Source: Saussurea involucrata
Lineage: Eukaryota; Streptophyta; Magnoliopsida; Asterales; Asteraceae
Length of the DNA stretch: 64,000 nt
Reading direction: 5' to 3'
Assembly: GCA_033807775.1 (NCBI GenBank)
Contig: CM066318.1
Coordinates: forward strand, 83,455,379-83,519,378
Notes under the pieces: model-generated
What the model saw: the letters and a program-made list of their open reading frames with translations, nothing else
What the model was told of the DNA's origin: nothing
Database searches by the model: none
Shown here: positions 22,101-32,414 of the stretch, in pieces
Numbering within the stretch: the first letter of the stretch is position 1
How the letters are laid out: every line of letters begins with the position of its first letter
Program-made: the position numbers and the translations under genes

Positions 22101-24518
22101 CGATGCATTTAAATGCATAACACTCTCGCTTTCCGGATCAGTATCGGTACCCATTAAGACATTGTTCAATTGGTCATCGAAAACTTGTGTGCCACACGTT
22201 TCTTCAATCAATGAATCCATCACATCTACCCGGTAACACTCGTTTGATCCCATGCTTTGCTTGGCTGCCCAGAAAACATTGAAGACCGCTTCTTCGTCAC
22301 CCACTCCCAAGGTGAGCTTTCCCCCTTTCACGTCGATCAATGCTCCTCCCGTGGCCAAAAATGGTCGGCCAAGTACCAGCGGTATCTCTTTATCCCCATC
22401 CATGTCGAGGATCACGAAGTCAACTGGGAGATAAAACTTGTCCACCTTGACAAGCACATCTTCAATTACACCATACGGATACTTGATAGATCTATCAGCA
22501 AGCGGCAATGTCACACTGGTCGGTTGCACCTCTCCAAGTCCGAGTTTCCTGAAAATAGACAAGTGCGTTAGATTAATACTTGCTCCAAGATCACACAAAG
22601 CCTTACTAAATTCAGAATTGCCTGTATTAACTGGGATAGTAAAACTCCCTGGATCCTTAAGCTTCGAGGGAAACATATGCTGGATGATTGCGCTGCACTC
22701 CTCAGTAAGTGCAACTGTCGCATGCTCCTCGATCTTCCTTTTGTTAGATAGAATATCTTTTAAAAACTTCACTTACGAGGGCATTTGTGCCAAATCATCT
22801 GCAAAAGGGATGCTAATATGCAATTTCTTAAAAATTTCAAGAAATTTAGAATAGTTAAGATCCTCCCTGTGGGCTTTAAGCCTATTTGGATATGGCACTT
22901 TCGGAACTGTCGGCTTGACCGGTGTTTGCTTTGGCATGGTTGGCGGCGCTTGCTTCTTCTCTTCACTCTTTAAGTTCTCCTTAATTACAACCTCTTCGTC
23001 AGCCTCTAACTCATCCATATCTACCATCTCGAAATCTTTCCCTTTGGACTCGGTTTCCTTTGATGCTGGCTCTCGTGTCGGTTTCCCATTCAGCTACTTG
23101 CCACTCCTCAGATGAATGGCCTTGCAATCTTCCCGGTTTGTCCTTTCGGTTTGAATCGAAAATTTCCCGGGAGCTCGGTTTTGTAAGGCTTTAGAAATCT
23201 GCCCCACTTGCCTTTCAAGGATCTTTATGGATGCCGTGTTCTGATCAGTAGCCGCCTTGACCGTGTTGACTGTACTGGCTAATCCCTCAACCGTGCTGTC
23301 TATTTTAGACATGAACGTCATCATCATGTCTTCTAGCCCCGGCTTCTTCTCTCCGGATTGTCCTTCATCGTATTTCCGTTGGTTGTAACCTGGAGGACGA
23401 TAGACATTGTTAGCATTAGAAGAATTGGCAAAGTTAGAATGATTACCTTGTTGTTGTTGGCCGGGTTGCCCTTGCGGTTGGCTCCAAGAAAAATTAGGGT
23501 GCTTTTTCCAACCCTCATTGTATGTATTCGAGAACGGATCATTCCTTGGCCGGTTGTTCCGATTTTGCAGAAATTGAACTTGCTCCGGCTCATTCATGGG
23601 TGGAGCCATATCCGGCATACCCTCATCCATCATAAACGCTTATTGAAGGGAAGATCCCTTCAATTGACTCGTGAGTGCGTTTAGTTGGGCCTTTATGTCT
23701 TTCAGCTCGCCATTATCTTGCACACTCGCAACTCTTCGAACCGCTGATCTTGGAGTAGAGAAACTGTGCTCGGCCAGATTATCTATTAACTCACATGCCT
23801 CCTCATAAGATTTGTCCATTAGAGCTCCACCCGCTGCAGCTGTAATATCATTTTTGAACTGCGGGTGAAGTCCACTAAAGAAAGTCTGGATGATGACCCA
23901 ACCTTGTAACCCATGGTGAAGGCATTTCTTGATCATATCCTTGTACATCTCCCAAGCTTCATACAACGTTTCTTGATCCCATTGAGCAAAATGGGTGATT
24001 TCAGCCATAAGTTGGGCGGTTCTGCTTGGTGGAAAGAATTTCTGAAGGAAAGCAGCCTTCAGTTGTGCCCAGGTGGTGATTGAGTCCGGTTGGATACTCT
24101 CGGTTCATGTTTCAGCTCGGCCCTTGAGAGAGAAGCTGAACAGTCTTAGCTTGATGGCGTCCTCGTTCATCCCATTGATCTTAAACGTGTTACAAATCCT
24201 CTCAAATGCACGGAGATGTGCATGAAGATCTTCTGTCGGCGCTCCTCCATACTGATTTTGTTGTACCATCACGATGGTACTCGGCTTGATCTCAAAGTAG
24301 TTTGCCCCAGTAGTAGGCGCTTGGATGCCTATGCGTGCCGCTGCCACATTTGGATCGGCAAACGACCGCATAGGGCGTCTCTCGGGAGGAGCTTCGTCGT
24401 CGGACATCTTGATCTTGATATTTTTCTTAGCTTTTGCTTCTTTGCGTAGACGACGAGCGGTTCTTTCAATCTCCGGATCGATCGGTTCGATTTTCTCCCC
24501 TCGGGTTTTTCTTGGCAT
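19110..24518 (-). pseudogene. Athila gag-pol, single frame with five stops
   Basis: One 1803-codon frame from ATG 24518 to the stop at 19110, with no frameshift. Gag spans 24518 to about 23000 and includes the retrotransposon gag core (FFPPSRT and GLHPQFKNDITAAAGG). The protease DLGAS is at 22592-22578, RT YRQLN near 21563 and the FMDD active site at 21275-21264. RNase H has CDASDTAVGAVLGQ (Asp at about 20828), ELLAV and TDHSA. Integrase has the HHCC region (CDRCQRTGN), DDE residues in AIDFMGPFP, ISDGGSHF and NGLAEVSN, and a C-terminal GPFTVKEVYPYG block. In-frame stops lie at 24105-24107, 23640-23642, 23094-23096, 22773-22775 and 21609-21611. All catalytic motifs remain readable. It is followed by a spacer and the 341-aa ORF. 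Confidence 0.93.
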
Positions 24519-24656
24519 AAACCAATTAGTACCTGAAATGGAAAGTAAACAAAATCAGTAATCCAAAAATTGAAGGTGATAAAATAAAATAACAGAAATA
24601 AAAATGTTCAATCTAATAGTGCTTATAGCTGGTAGTGCTATCAGTTGCAACTAGTT

Positions 24657-24673
24657 CCCCGACAACGACGCCA
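24657..24673 (-). other. Athila primer-binding site, mutated copy
   Basis: On the minus strand TGGCGTCGTTGTCGGGG. Relative to the intact copy at 13258-13274 it has two C-to-T changes on the element strand. It belongs to the 5' LTR at 24680-25959. Confidence 0.8.
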
Positions 24674-24679
24674 AAAACT

Positions 24680-25959
24680 TGATAGGCGGGTTAACACCCC
24701 CCTAAATCTAACCGCAAGTGTATGGGTCGAAGTCAAGTAATAGTACTGAAAGTACGAGTATCGAACACAGGGAACTAGGAACTAAGTATCACAATGACTA
24801 CAATTGCTATTAACTGAATGATCGATATTTTGAGTTGTGGTTTATAACTTGATTTAAATACTAAATAAGAACTAAATACTACTAGAATCGCTTGACAGAA
24901 GGTTTTGAAAGAACTTTGGTAGAGAAGAGGTTAAGGGTTGGACTTCCTATGGAAATACTACTGATGAACGAATACCCGAACAATAATTATTATCGACTCT
25001 CTCTATGAACCGTAGTTTATAAAAGTTACTGTTATTCTTTTTCAAGCAATAACAGATCTTATTTCAAGACTGTAGGTGTTATCTCTCGATCTACACCCAG
25101 GGTTTTGAAATACATTAAGTCAAACTATTCCGAGCAGAAAGTGATTCGGCTATCTCTACCCGAATCTCCTTTACGACACTTGATTACTTGATCTAGCTTT
25201 TAATCAATTTTCTCAAACTTAATAAAAAACCATGTAATTCAATTGAAGGTGATCAATCTACAATTGATAATTAAAGCTGAATTCAAATGCTTCATAGATT
25301 AAATCAAGTAAAAACAATCATTTGGTTACACGTCATCCATCATAAAATCCATAGTTGTTCCAACCCCCAACATTTAAAGATTAGTTCATGTTGGGGTGGA
25401 TAAAAACACTAGAAAAAAGGTATAAAGTGGTATGTGAAATCATGGTAATCGTGATAACTGTGAAGAATGTATGTTGAATCCCTTCTCTCTCGGCTCTGAT
25501 CCACTTTGCGTGGTGAACTGTCTTCAATCAATCCTCTCTCGTGGCTCTAAAGTAAGTGAAAATGCTCTGAAAATCGCCCCTCCGCAGCCTACCGTCGCAC
25601 GTGTCGTGATAATGACCTAATTCCGGAAAAGCCAAACTATAGGATTGAAACAGGGACTCCCGCGGCTTGTCCCGCAGCTTGCAAACCGCGAGGAAAGCCG
25701 CGCGCTTTCTTGAGGCCTTTGGATCAGGGTTGGTTCGCGGATCTGGGTACGGGTCTTGGGTTTGGATCTCGGGCTCTCATTGGGCTTCGATATGGACTCT
25801 CTTTTGGTTCTTTTTCGCTCCTTTTCTCGATGACTTTCTTCTCTCGGATAACCTGCACATCTCACTAGATAAACCGTAAAATCTCGCCTTTTTTGCTTCA
25901 ATTAAAGCCAATCTCATTGGTTTATGGACTGAAAATAACGCCAAAAAGTGGCGTTATCA
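24680..25959 (-). repeat. Athila 1 5' LTR (1280 bp)
   Basis: On the minus strand starts TGATAACGCCACTTTTTGGC at 25959 and ends CGCCTATCA at 24680. It is colinear with the 13281-14558 LTR. It includes the 9-bp terminal hairpin (25935-25957). Base 25960 begins Tat-type sequence, so the Athila array lies inside the 3' region of a minus-strand Tat element. Confidence 0.9.
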
Positions 25960-26439
25960 TAAGCAAACACAAGTACGTGCGATCGAAATATTCATTCAGA
26001 ATGTGCAATTCCTCTAGGTTAAAAGAACTTAGATCATGGGGTCGTGAGACCTTACGATTGCACACTTAGATTGTGCAATGAGCCTGAATCGTGTGTCCCC
26101 GCGATAAAGTAGTCAAGTCATAAAGTAGATATGTTTGCTAATGTCGTACGATCCTGCGAGAGTGTATTAAAGTCGCAAGATAGACTTAGTAACTCATGTC
26201 GTGTGATCCTGCGATAAAATATGGTCAGCGATTGGTCGTTGGCTTTTCAAATGCGTCGCATTCCAACTACATGGGATATCTTGATTGTCGAGGGTTTGGA
26301 GCCGATAGGCACCTTTACCCACGACTTCTGAGATACGATAAGGACCTTCCCACTTGGTGGAAAGCTTATCTGCATTGAGCTCTTGAGTGCTTTGGAACAC
26401 TCGTCGGAGGACATAGTCGCCTACTTGAAAGACTTTAAC
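25960..26439 (-). pseudogene. Tat-type pol C-terminus and 3' flank (minus element)
   Basis: On the minus strand 26439-26194 encodes the C-terminal integrase tail typical of Tat elements: FQSTQELNADKLSTKWEGPY, then GAYRLQTLDNQDIP and SWNATHLK. The following 230 bp (26193-25960) match the sequence after the same tail in the + element (about 28895-29230, inverted). It is cut by the Athila array at 25959 and by the + Tat LTR at 26440. Its upstream part continues on the far side at 31201-33530. Confidence 0.8.
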
Positions 26440-27704
26440 TGTTTGGGTAAAAAATCACACCCTCGACCGACCTGGGGAATTCCTTCGACATGACCCATGG
26501 ACTTCGATTACCCTAATGCCTACAAAAGTCATACCCCCGATCGATGAAGGTAATACCCATTATTGCCTTATCCCCGACACACGATAGTTGATTATTAAAA
26601 GACATCTTATGTCAATAGTCATTCAAGATAGTGTCTTTATATCTCATGATCGCACGTTACGTGTCGCATGTTACACGTCGCACGACATACTTCGTTAGCG
26701 ACATGTCGCCAGTCACCCGTCGCCAGTCACACGTCACTAGTCTTACGTTATTAGTCTTACGTCACTAGTCTTATGTCGCCAGTTACGTGTCGACAGTCTC
26801 CTGTCGTCGGTCTTATATCGCTCTGGTCCTACGACATCATCATCTTGGTCTTACGACATTTTTATCCTAGTCTCACGACACTTTTATAAGACCATTCCTA
26901 TACTAAGATAAGGTCTTACAAGACATTTACATTCATATACATGGTCTTGTATTTCGACAACGGTCGTATGCTCCATAAGACCGACGTCCTGAACTTAAGA
27001 TGGTCTTACGATTACACTAACCATTCATGGTCAACAACCGTTTCTTTTGTTCATTAATGCAGGTCTACAGGCATTTATGGCACAACAACCAGTAACGGAC
27101 GAATCATCAATGCCATTTAGAGCCCGACAGCAGTTACAAAGACAATCATCAAAGCGCATTTAATGTCGACAGCGGTTACAAGACCAACAATTAAAGCACA
27201 TTCAGTACCGACCGAAGCTATATAAAGACTGCTCCACCTTCGAGCAAAGAGAGGACAGACAGAGCTACTTATACTCACTTCTATATTTTTCTCTCAATAC
27301 AACGAGGCATTCGAACACGCAAGTATCACACGACGACAGTTCGAACCACCTGACGACGACAGTTCAGACCACACGACGACAAGTTATTTCGCACGATTTA
27401 CGCACGACCCACGTCGTTTGCACACGACTAAGTTTATATTTACATTTATTTGTAATCTGTTGTATACAAATCACCTGTAACACAAGGACTTTCGCCCCTG
27501 TTTGGCGACTATAGTGCACTGTCGACTCCCACAGAGTCGACCGCGTTTTTTTCCCTCGTTTTGGGGTTTTCCGCGTCACCAAATCTCTTGTCTCTTTTAC
27601 TTTTTCCTCGCGATTGTGTTATTTGGCTCGAGATACGTTTCTTTAGTTGTTAAATGTCCACATCGACCTTAAGTTGTACTTTTGTGCGATTTTTGGCATT
27701 AACG
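26440..27704 (+). repeat. 5' LTR of the + Tat derivative (1265 bp)
   Basis: Starts TGTTTGGGTAAAAAATCACA and ends TTGGCATTAACG; the relative at 32415 ends TTAACA, so the last base is mutated. TATA box TATATAAA at 27219-27226. 26640-26960 is dense in short degenerate repeats around GTCTTACGAC and GTCGCCAGTCAC. Confidence 0.88.
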
Positions 27705-27726
27705 GTTTGGCGCCATCCGTTGGACC
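27705..27726 (+). other. Tat primer-binding site
   Basis: GTTTGGCGCCATCCGTTGG directly after the LTR. TTTGGCGCC followed by a CCGTNGG tail is the usual Tat-lineage primer site. The minus-strand relative at 32414-32394 keeps CCGTGGG. Confidence 0.75.
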
Positions 27727-28240
27727 CCATCTAGAGAAAATCTCAAGCCAACACATATATCGCTCTAACGATCTTGTAAAGTCTTTCAGGTACAGGGCAA
27801 ATTATCAAGATCCACTTATTCAACTTCAATCGGAATCGAATGCGGCTCGAAGCCAGATTCAAGCCATGATAAAAAATGCTCCGTCAAAGTATCGCATGTA
27901 TCGCATCATCCAAAGGACTCGGGGGCTCGGAACACCCTTCACAAACTGGAAAAAAATACCACATTCGATTTCAAAAGTCCTCGGAAAAAGGCGCTTATGG
28001 ACTCCATGTTACGGTAACTGTGACGTCCCATTTAGAACAACTCTATATATATACTCTAAAGTATATTCTCCTCGTTAATTATTTTGATCTAATATATGAT
28101 CGTTGATTCAACCATCAAAAGATCATTGGTCAAAACCAACGACCACCCCCGATTTTACATTATAGGTTCGCAAGATCATATGAACACAGGTCTTACGATT
28201 TACATCGTGAGAAACCAAAGTCTCTACGACTTAAAAAAGC

Positions 28241-28525
28241 GCAGGTTGCGATTTATAGTCGTCAATAAAGGACGACTCACATTTTTTCTTATGATCGCCA
28301 GTGATGGCAAGAGCAGGTTGCAAATTATAGTCGTCAATAAAAGACGACTCGCATTTTTTCTCATGATCGCCAGTGATGGCAAACGCATGTTGGGATTTAT
28401 AGTCGTCAATAAAAGACGACCCACATTTTTTGTGATCACCCGTCACGACAAACACAGGTAAAAATTCTCGGTCGCCAATAAAAGCGACTCGCATATTAAA
28501 ATCTCATGATCGCTAGTCATGACAT
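28241..28525 (+). repeat. Four copies of a 72-bp tandem repeat
   Basis: Units begin at 28241, 28313 and 28385, with a fourth degenerate unit from about 28456. The theme is GCAGGTTGCGATTTATAGTC, then CGTCAATAAAAGACGACTC, then ATGATCGCCAGTGATGGCAA. Each unit contains two internal inverted repeats (GTCGTC/GACGAC and ATCGCCAGTGATGGC). Related sequence occurs inverted at about 31620-31990. Confidence 0.8.
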
Positions 28526-28686
28526 ATGTCGTTAATAAAGATGACTTCTACATTGAATTTCACAATCATCAGTCATGGTAAGACGCAAGTCAAAACGCAA
28601 AGGTCACCAATAAGTGCGACTCGCATATTTTAATCGCATGATTGCCAATAAAGGCCAGTCGCAAGATTAACCGTATAATCACAAGC

Positions 28687-28894
28687 AAGAGTCTTTCAAG
28701 AAGGCGACTACGTCCTCCGACGGATGTTCCAAAGCACTCAAGAGCTTAATGCAAGTAAACTTTCCACCAAGTGGGAAGGTCCTTATCGTATCTCAGAAGT
28801 CGTGGGTAAAGGTGCCTATCGGCTCCAAACCCTCGACGGTCGAGATATCCCACACAGCTGGAATGCAACGCATCTGAAAAGGTATTTCTTCTAA
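28687..28894 (+). pseudogene. Tat pol C-terminal tail, remnant
   Basis: Encodes RVFQEGDYVLRRMFQSTQEL, KLSTKWEGPYRISEVVGKGA and SWNATHLKRYFF, then a stop at 28892-28894. This is the last part of the integrase C-terminal domain of Tat-type pol. Nothing upstream of it is coding, so the rest of gag-pol was deleted. Confidence 0.85.
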
Positions 28895-29453
28895 GTCCTT
28901 TTCCTTCTTTCATACGATTTTTTATTCATCACGACGATTACTGACTTAAGTATCGGAGGGTCGTTGGCTAGCCAACGACCAACCTCTGACATTGCTTTAT
29001 CGCAGGGTCGCACGACATAAGTTACTAAGTCTATCATACGACTTCAGTAAAATCGTACGGTATAAACAATCAGTTTTATTAGACAACTCGATTGAATAAC
29101 TACAGGAACACATGATTCAAATTCATCGTATGATCAAATCACACGATCGTGAGGTCTAACGACCCCACAAGCTAAGTTCTTTAACATAGAAAAATTTCAT
29201 GTTCTGAATGAATGCTTTGATCGCATGCGCTTATATTTGCTTATACGATTCAAAAAGTCTTATGACTTACGTTCTAATCGTGGTATTACAATGGATGCCC
29301 AAGTCGCATGACTTCTTGTTCATTTTTGTACTTAATGAATTTTTTTACATTACATCTGTCCATGACATGTATGAGTCGAAATAATACTCAGGTTCAATAG
29401 AAAGGTAATTTTTTTTACCGATTATCGCTAAAGCAAAACTTACACAACGTAAC

Positions 29454-29825
29454 ATAGGTCTCTAGCGACCGTATCGGCTGTAAACACCAGATCATAGGTC
29501 TCTAGCGACCGTATCGGCTGTAAACGCCAGATCATAGGTCTCTAGTGACCGTATTAGCTGTAAACGCCTAATCATAGGTCTCTAGCGACCGTATCGGCTC
29601 GAACGCCAGATCATAGGTCTCTAACGACCGTATCGGCTCGAACGCCAGATCATAGGTCTTTAAATACCATATCGGCTCTCATAAGTCTATAACGACAGTA
29701 TCGGCTCGGAACGCCAGATCATTGGTCTATAACGACCATATCGGCTCTAAATGCCAGATCAAAAGTCTATAACGACCGTATCGGCTCGGAACGCCAGAAC
29801 GTAAGTCTTTAACGACTGTATCACA
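29454..29825 (+). repeat. About nine copies of a 40-bp tandem repeat
   Basis: The unit is ATAGGTCTCTAGCGACCGTA followed by TCGGCTGTAAACGCCAGATC, starting at 29454, 29494, 29534 and so on, with units shortening to about 39 bp and degenerating towards 29825. It is non-coding and sits between the pol tail and the 3' LTR. Confidence 0.85.
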
Positions 29826-30196
29826 AGATTCTTAAATTTTATCTTGGTTCGATCATCTTATGATCGCCGCCAAGCTTTATTTCGGACCAATCGTCTTACG
29901 ATTGAGTCCTGACCCATACGTCTCATTTTGATAAAGATCGTCTTACGATCACCGTCGGTTCCTTACGTTTTAAGGTCGTCTTACGACCGTCAGATGAACA
30001 CCACAAGTATCTTGCGCATTAAAGGTCATCATTCGATCGTCACAACTTACTTAAACACCATCGACTGGACTCACGATTTTAGCTAACCAAGTCGATTTTC
30101 TTAGCAAAAGTGACACGTCTCCGTATAAACACATTTTACTTTGGTACGAGATCTGAAATTCCAATGGCTTTGAAATTCAAATCTCGGGGGGCTAAC

Positions 30197-31195
30197 TGTT
30201 TGGGTAAAAAATCACACCCTCGACCGACCTGGGGAATTCCTTCGACATGACCCATGGACTTCGATTACCCTAATTCCTACAAAAGTCATACCCCCGATCG
30301 ATGAAGGTAATACCCATTATTGCCTTATCCCCGACACACGATAGTTGAATATTAAAAGACATCTTATGTCAATAGTCATTCACGATAGTGTCTTTACATC
30401 TCATGATCGCACGTTACGTGTCGCATGTTACACGTCGCACGACATACATCGTTAGCGACATGTCGCCAATCACCCGTCGCCAATCACCCATCGCCAGTCA
30501 CACGTCACTAGTCTTACGTTATTAGTCTTACGTCACTAGTCTTATGTCGCCAGTTACGTGTCGTCAGTTACGACTCGTTGGTCTTACGTCGATAGTCTCC
30601 TGTCGTCGGTCTTATATCACTCTGGTCCTACGACATCATCATCTTGGTCTTACGACCTAGTGGTCTTACAACATTTTTATCCTAGTCTCACGACATTTTT
30701 ATAAGACCATTCCTATACTAAGATAAGGTCTTACAAGACATTTACAGTCATATACATGGTCTTGTATTTCGACAACGGCCGTATTCTCCATAAGACCGAC
30801 GTCCTGAACTTAAGATGATCTTACGATTACACTAACCATTCATGGTCAACAGCCGTTTCTTTTGTTCATTAATGCAGGTCTACAGGCATTTATGGCACAA
30901 CGACCAGTAACGGATGAATCATCAATGCCATTTAGAGCCCGACAACAGTTACAAAGACAATCATCAAAGCGCATTTAATGTCGACAGTGGTTACAAGACC
31001 AACAATTAAAGCACATTCAGTACCGACCGAACCTATATAAAGACTGCTCCACCTTCGAGCAAAGAGAGGACATACAGAGCTACTTATACTCACTTCTATA
31101 TTTTTCTCTCAATATAACGAGGCATTCGAACACGCAAGTATCGCACGGCGACAGTTCGAACCACCTGACGACGACAGTTTAGACCACACGACGAC
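30197..31195 (+). repeat. 3' LTR of the + Tat derivative, 3'-truncated
   Basis: Starts TGTTTGGGTAAAAAATCACA after a PPT and is colinear with 26440 to about 27380, with small indels. It stops abruptly at 31195, where inverted integrase sequence begins, so about 320 bp of the LTR 3' end is missing. TATA box near 31033-31040. Confidence 0.85.
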
Positions 31196-31200
31196 GATAA

Positions 31201-31598
31201 CCACCTTTACCCATGACTTCTGAGATACGATAAGGACCTTCCCACTGGGTGGAAAGCTTACCTGCATTGAGCTCTTGAGTGCTTTGGAACACTCGTCGGA
31301 GGACATAGTCGCCTACTTGAAAGACTTTAACTTTGACATTCTTGTTGAAATGTCGCTCGACCGGTTGCCGCTGTGACGCCATTCTGATCAATGCTGATTC
31401 TCTGAACTCTTCTAGGGCATCGAGGTCATGACTTAAATCAACCAGGTTATGGTCGACGAAAGTATGCCTCGAGGTTGGGAGGTGGACCTCGACCGGCAAA
31501 ACTGCTTCACAACCATAGACCAAAGAGGAAGGGGTTTGTCCTGTGGATACCTTACTCTTGATTATACGGTCAATCTTGCGACTTGCCTTTATTGGCAA
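31201..31598 (-). pseudogene. Tat integrase C-terminal region, fragment
   Basis: On the minus strand the frame reads TGQTPSSLVYGCEAVLPVEV, LRRVFQSTQELNAGKLSTQW and GPYRISEVMGKGG. These are the distal integrase core (PSSLVYGCEAVLPVE) and C-terminal tail of Tat-type pol. It begins abruptly at 31598 after non-coding repeats and is cut at 31201 by the 3' LTR of the + element. The 130 bp at 31202-31331 are present again, nearly identical, at 26310-26439. Confidence 0.85.
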
Positions 31599-32414
31599 TC
31601 ATGAGATTAAAATGTGCGAGTCGCACTCATTGGCGACATTTGCGTTTTGACATGCGTCGTACCATGACTGGTGATTGTGAGATTCAATGTACAAGTCATG
31701 CATAGGTCATGATTAGCAATCGTGCGATTCGCTTTTCTTGGCGACCAACAATTTTTAACCTGCGTTTGCCGTGACTGGCGATCATAAGAAAAAATGTGAC
31801 GACTATAAATTGCGACCTGTGTTTTCCATGACTGGCGATCATAGGATTTAAAAACGTGAGTCGTCTCTTATCGACGATTGTAAATCGTAACCTGTGTTTT
31901 GAGTCGTAGAGACTTTGGTTTCTCACGATGTAAATCGTAAAACCTGTATTTAAGTTGTAGAGACTCGCGATGCAAATTGTAAGACATGTATTCATATGAT
32001 CTTGCGAGCATGCAATGTGAAATCGGGGGTGGTCGTTGATTCGACCAATGATCCTTTGATGCTTAAATCAGTATGTTAGATCATAATAATTGAATGAGGA
32101 GAATATACTTAGAGTATATATATAGAGTTTGTTCCATGTAGGACGTCACAGTTACCCGTAACATGGAGTTGATAAGCGCCATTTTCCGAGGATTTTTGAA
32201 ATCAAACGTGGTGTTTACCAATTTGTGGAGGGTGTTCCGACCCCCCGATCCCCTCGGATGATGCGATACATGCGATACTTTGACGGAGCATTTTTTTTAT
32301 CAGGGGATCTTGACAATTTGCCATATTCCTGAAAAAACTTTACAAGATCGTTAGAGCGATATGTGTGTTGGCTTGAGATTTTCTCTAGATGGGGTCCCAC
32401 GGATGGCGCCAAAC

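Larger units (their letters stand above)
13032..25959 (-). mobile_element. Athila-type Ty3/Gypsy element 1, tandem array
   Basis: On the minus strand: LTR (25959-24680), internal region (24679-14559), second LTR (14558-13281), then the PBS and gag start of a second internal region (13280-13032). That second unit is cut by Sirevirus 1 at 13031. This LTR-internal-LTR-internal order is what unequal recombination between LTRs, or a tandem integration, gives. The internal region holds a gag-pol frame with five stops, a 1.3-kb spacer with hairpins, an intact 341-aa ORF and a long non-coding 3' region with a hAT-like MITE. The lineage is set by the Asp-tRNA-type primer site, the DLGAS protease, the long gag and the extra ORF after pol. 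Confidence 0.88.
26440..31195 (+). mobile_element. Tat-type Gypsy deletion derivative
   Basis: 5' LTR (26440-27704), primer site, a 2.5-kb internal region and a truncated 3' LTR (30197-31195), all on +. The internal region keeps only about 70 codons of the pol C-terminus (28687-28894) and otherwise holds tandem repeats. Gag, protease, RT, RNase H and the integrase core are missing. A PPT-like CTCGGGGGGCTAAC precedes the 3' LTR. It is a non-autonomous element that would depend on a full Tat relative. It is inserted in the integrase tail of a minus-strand relative. Confidence 0.85.

Noticed and set aside
28241..29825. Regularly spaced repeats resembling a CRISPR array
   Set aside because: Units are contiguous tandem repeats inside a plant retrotransposon, without unique spacers or cas genes.
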